Source: Rubrobacter sp. (GTDB taxonomy: Bacteria; Actinomycetota; Rubrobacteria; Rubrobacterales; Rubrobacteraceae). Taken from it: a stretch of DNA of 9,807 nt. Below the pieces are notes generated by a model. That model did not search any database. It was not told where the DNA came from and saw only the letters and a program-made list of their open reading frames with translations. The DNA lies in NCBI GenBank assembly GCA_016781635.1, contig JADDPY010000403.1, positions 1 to 9,807 on the forward strand, in the 5' to 3' direction. How positions within the stretch are numbered: the stretch's first letter is position 1; each line of letters opens with the position of its first letter. Positions 7,627 through 9,807 of the stretch are shown here, piece by piece. The translations under genes were made by a program, and so were the position numbers.

Positions 7627-9054
7627 TTGGAGCGTCGCACCAAGATAGTCGCAACGCTGGGACCGGGCACCTCGACGGAGGAGATGATCCGGGAGCTCGT
7701 CCGCTTCGGGGTGGACGTCACGCGCCTGAACTTCAGCCACGGCGGGCACGAGGGGCACCTGAGAAACGCCCAGACCGTGCGCGAGGCGGCGAAGGCTCTG
7801 GGCCGCAACGTCGCGGTAATGCAGGACGTACAGGGGCCGAAGATCCGGACCGGCGAGGTCATCGGGGAGACGGAGCTTATCGCGGGCAACCGCGTCGCGA
7901 TAGCGCCGGGAGATTTTCTAGGCGATGCGGGTCGGCTGGCTACCTCTTACGAGCAGATCGCCGAGGACGTCAAGCCGGGGCACCGTGTCCTTATCGACGA
8001 CGGGCTCCTGGAGCTCAGGGTCGAGGAGGTCGATAACGGCGAGCTCCGGTGCGCCGTGGTGGTGGGAGGACCCATCTCCTCGCACAAGGGGCTGAACTTC
8101 CCGGACTCCTCCCTCTCCATCACGGGCTTGACCGAGAAAGACGTCGAGGATCTGCGCTTCGGGATCGAGGAGTTGCACCCCGATTGGATCGCGTTTTCCT
8201 TTGTGCGCTCGGGGGACGAGGTCCGGGAGATCAAGGAGAAGATCCGCGAGTTCGGCGGTAACGTGCCGGTTATCTCGAAGATAGAGAAGCACGAGGCTAT
8301 AGAAGACATCGAGGATATACTGCGTGCCTCCGACGGCATCATGGTGGCGAGGGGCGACCTCGCGGTCGAGCTCTCCGCCGAGCGCGTCCCGATCGAGCAG
8401 AAGCGCATAGTGGCGCGCTGCCGCCGCATGGGCAAGCCGGTCATCGTCGCGACGCAGATGCTTGACTCGATGATCCGCAACCCCAGGCCCACGCGCGCCG
8501 AGGTCTCCGACGTCGCCAACGCGATCTTCGACCGGACGGACGCGGTGATGCTCTCGGGCGAGACCGCGATAGGCCGTTACCCGTTGCAGAGCGTGAGGGA
8601 GATGGACCGGATCTGCCGGGCGGCCGAGGGAGCCATAAATTACGGTGGGGATATCGTGGCCTCGACGAATTGGGGGCGCGGCGACGTCTACGATGCCCTG
8701 ACCCACGCTGCCTGCGAGCTCGCCGAGGATCTGGACCTCGAGGCGATCGTAACCTCGACCCAGAGCGGGCTTTCTTGCATAAGGGTCTCCCGTTTTCGCC
8801 CGCCGAACAAGATCCTGGCCGTCAGCCCCATCGAGGAGACGGTGCGCATGCTCGCGATGGTATGGGGCGTCACGGCGGTCTCGGGGCAACAGCGCGGAGG
8901 CATCGAGGAGCGCTACGAGGAGGCCCTGGACGCCGCGAGGGAGAACGGGCTCGTGAACGAGGGGGACCGCGTGATCCTGACCGGCGGTTCTCTGGGCGCT
9001 ACCCCGGGCTCGACGAACATGCTGAAGCTACACACCATAAGCGAACAGGGGTAG
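7627..9054 (+). CDS. pyk: Pyruvate kinase
   Basis: This enzyme transfers phosphate from phosphoenolpyruvate to ADP, giving pyruvate and ATP, the last step of glycolysis. The 475 residues match the normal bacterial length. Landmarks: TKIVATLGP at the N-terminus, RLNFSHG (33-39), the QDVQGPKIRTG loop (66-76), a B domain at about 77-165 (IDDGLLEL), catalytic Lys218 in the ISKIEKHEAIEDI signature, ARGDLAVE with Asp244 as Mg2+ ligand, and ATQMLDSMI. The C-terminal allosteric domain runs from about 350 and ends with GSTNMLKLHTI. Lys72 stands where K+-dependent enzymes have Glu (Glu117 of rabbit muscle kinase), so activity may not need K+. The gene starts at TTG, 3 nt after eno, so translation is probably coupled; the divisome gene follows 6 nt after its stop. 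Confidence 0.97.
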   Translation: MERRTKIVATLGPGTSTEEMIRELVRFGVDVTRLNFSHGGHEGHLRNAQTVREAAKALGRNVAVMQDVQGPKIRTGEVIGETELIAGNRVAIAPGDFLGDAGRLATSYEQIAEDVKPGHRVLIDDGLLELRVEEVDNGELRCAVVVGGPISSHKGLNFPDSSLSITGLTEKDVEDLRFGIEELHPDWIAFSFVRSGDEVREIKEKIREFGGNVPVISKIEKHEAIEDIEDILRASDGIMVARGDLAVELSAERVPIEQKRIVARCRRMGKPVIVATQMLDSMIRNPRPTRAEVSDVANAIFDRTDAVMLSGETAIGRYPLQSVREMDRICRAAEGAINYGGDIVASTNWGRGDVYDALTHAACELAEDLDLEAIVTSTQSGLSCIRVSRFRPPNKILAVSPIEETVRMLAMVWGVTAVSGQQRGGIEERYEEALDAARENGLVNEGDRVILTGGSLGATPGSTNMLKLHTISEQG

Positions 9055-9060
9055 GACCCC

Positions 9061-9345
9061 ATGGGCCGGGCGACCTTGCGTATTCTGAAGGTCGCTCTCT
9101 ACGCGGCCCTGATCGGCCTCCTTCTCGCCTCCTACGTGACCCCGCTTCAGGAGATCCTGGCCAACAAGGTCCTCATCTCCGACCTCCGGGCCGACCTCGC
9201 GGAGCTCGAGAACGACAATATCTCTCGCCAGCGAGCCGTAGAGGAACTGGAGACCCCGGAGGGCGTAGAACGGGCTGCCAGGGAGCGCTACGGCATGATC
9301 GAACCGGGCGAACAGGTCTACATAGTCCCCGACGACGAGCGATGA
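9061..9345 (+). CDS. FtsB/DivIC-like septum formation initiator protein
   Basis: This is a 94-residue bitopic membrane protein of the DivIC/FtsB family, which acts with FtsL and FtsQ/DivIB in the divisome. A short basic N-terminus (MGRATLRILK) precedes one membrane helix at about 9-25. A coiled-coil stretch follows at about 33-64 (LISDLRADLAELENDN). The family's C-terminal motif TPEGVERAARERYGMIEPGEQ comes next and ends in VYIVP. The ATG lies 6 nt after the pyruvate kinase stop, with AGGGG overlapping that stop as a ribosome site. Its stop overlaps the next gene by 4 nt (ATGA). The eno - ftsB-like - DUF501 order matches Mycobacterium (Rv1023-Rv1025), which supports the assignment. Whether it is the main FtsB or a paralogue cannot be told from this window. 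Confidence 0.9.
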   Translation: MGRATLRILKVALYAALIGLLLASYVTPLQEILANKVLISDLRADLAELENDNISRQRAVEELETPEGVERAARERYGMIEPGEQVYIVPDDER

Positions 9346-9807
9346 GCGAGGAACGCGACAGGCCCCAAACATCCGAAGGGGACCGCGCCATCGTGGCCGG
9401 CCAGCTCGGCCGCGAGCCCGCGCCGTTCGGGGTGGCGGCCCGGTGCCCGGCAGGCCTGCCGAGCGTGATCGAGAACGAGCGGCGCCGCGAGATGCCGACG
9501 ACGTTCTGGGTAACCTGCCCGAGCCTCGCCGCGGCCATCTCGCGCATCGAAGCCGGCGGAGGCGTGCGCCAGGCGCAGGCGGAGATCGGGGCGGAGACGG
9601 TGGAGGACGTCCACGCCGAACACCTCCGGCGCTACGGCTCCCGGGTCGCGGGTGTAGGAGCCGGCGGTGAACCGGGCCGCGTCAAGTGCCTCCACGCCTT
9701 CACCGCCCTTCAGCTCTCCGGCGCCCTCCCCAACATGGTCGCCCAATGGACCCTCGATCGCATCGACGAGCCCTACCTCGACCCCTCTCGCTGCCCCGGA
9801 TGCGTCC
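9342..9807 (+). CDS. DUF501 family protein (partial, C-terminus off the right edge)
   Basis: An open frame of 155 codons runs from ATG 9342 to the window end without a stop. It begins inside the ftsB-like gene (ATGA overlap), with no independent ribosome site, so translation is probably coupled. The protein starts MSEERDRPQTSEGD; QLGREP, VAARCPAGLPSVIE, FWVTCPSLAAAISRIEAGGG and the diagnostic VKCLHAFTALQLSG follow the DUF501 pattern. Cys35, Cys59, Cys116 with His118, and a CPGC pair (151, 154) could form a metal or Fe-S site, which is inference. DUF501 genes typically sit between an FtsB/DivIC-like gene and a Ppx/GppA exopolyphosphatase gene in actinobacteria; the biochemical role is unknown to me. 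The next gene off the edge may be ppx/gppA. Confidence 0.88.
   Translation, partial: MSEERDRPQTSEGDRAIVAGQLGREPAPFGVAARCPAGLPSVIENERRREMPTTFWVTCPSLAAAISRIEAGGGVRQAQAEIGAETVEDVHAEHLRRYGSRVAGVGAGGEPGRVKCLHAFTALQLSGALPNMVAQWTLDRIDEPYLDPSRCPGCV

Noticed and set aside
7918..8889. Minus-strand open frame of 323 codons opposite pyruvate kinase
   Set aside because: It is His/Arg/Asp-rich with no family resemblance, and the plus strand encodes an intact enzyme.

Overview
The window is high-GC bacterial chromosome, and nearly all of it is recognisable housekeeping sequence. It most resembles an actinobacterium, and a Rubrobacter-like lineage is my best guess. Three things point there: the gene order mfd ... 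eno ... ftsB/divIC-like - DUF501, which matches the Mycobacterium tuberculosis Rv1020-Rv1025 neighbourhood from memory; a probable leaderless mfd start; and small secreted proteins of types common in Rubrobacteria (an RTX-like protein with a DTVSCGPG tail, and a CHRD-like protein with a PATGG anchor). This placement is inference, since no search was run.

Left part (1-1551, minus strand): three genes read leftward. A CHRD-like secreted protein with a sortase-like or membrane C-terminal anchor (979-1551) is followed by a GC hairpin and T-run terminator. Next is a small exported RTX-like, Cys-rich protein (354-773), followed by a perfect 16-bp inverted repeat. Last is the N-terminal part of a PaaI-type hotdog thioesterase that runs off the left edge (1-229). 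The gaps at 230-353 and 774-978 hold these hairpins, and I see no further genes in them.

Centre (1552-6184): a 101-bp AT-rich divergent intergenic region separates the CHRD-like gene from mfd (1653-4835), the transcription-repair coupling factor, whose GTG start lies 6 nt after a TAAACT box. After a 206-bp gap with an inverted repeat across the mfd stop and a perfect extended -10 promoter comes a PrsA/SurA-type lipoprotein foldase (5042-6184). A 14-bp palindrome follows it.

Right part (6322-9807): a tight cluster of enolase, pyruvate kinase (3-nt gap), an FtsB/DivIC-like divisome protein (6-nt gap) and a DUF501 protein (ATGA overlap) that runs off the right edge. Enolase makes phosphoenolpyruvate and pyruvate kinase consumes it, so the last two glycolytic steps are co-transcribed with a cell-division gene. 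No RNA genes, CRISPR arrays, transposons or phage genes are visible. I found no convincing undescribed system. The points most worth following are the DUF501 Cys/His pattern, the K+-independence signature in pyruvate kinase, the leaderless mfd, and the two small secreted proteins.
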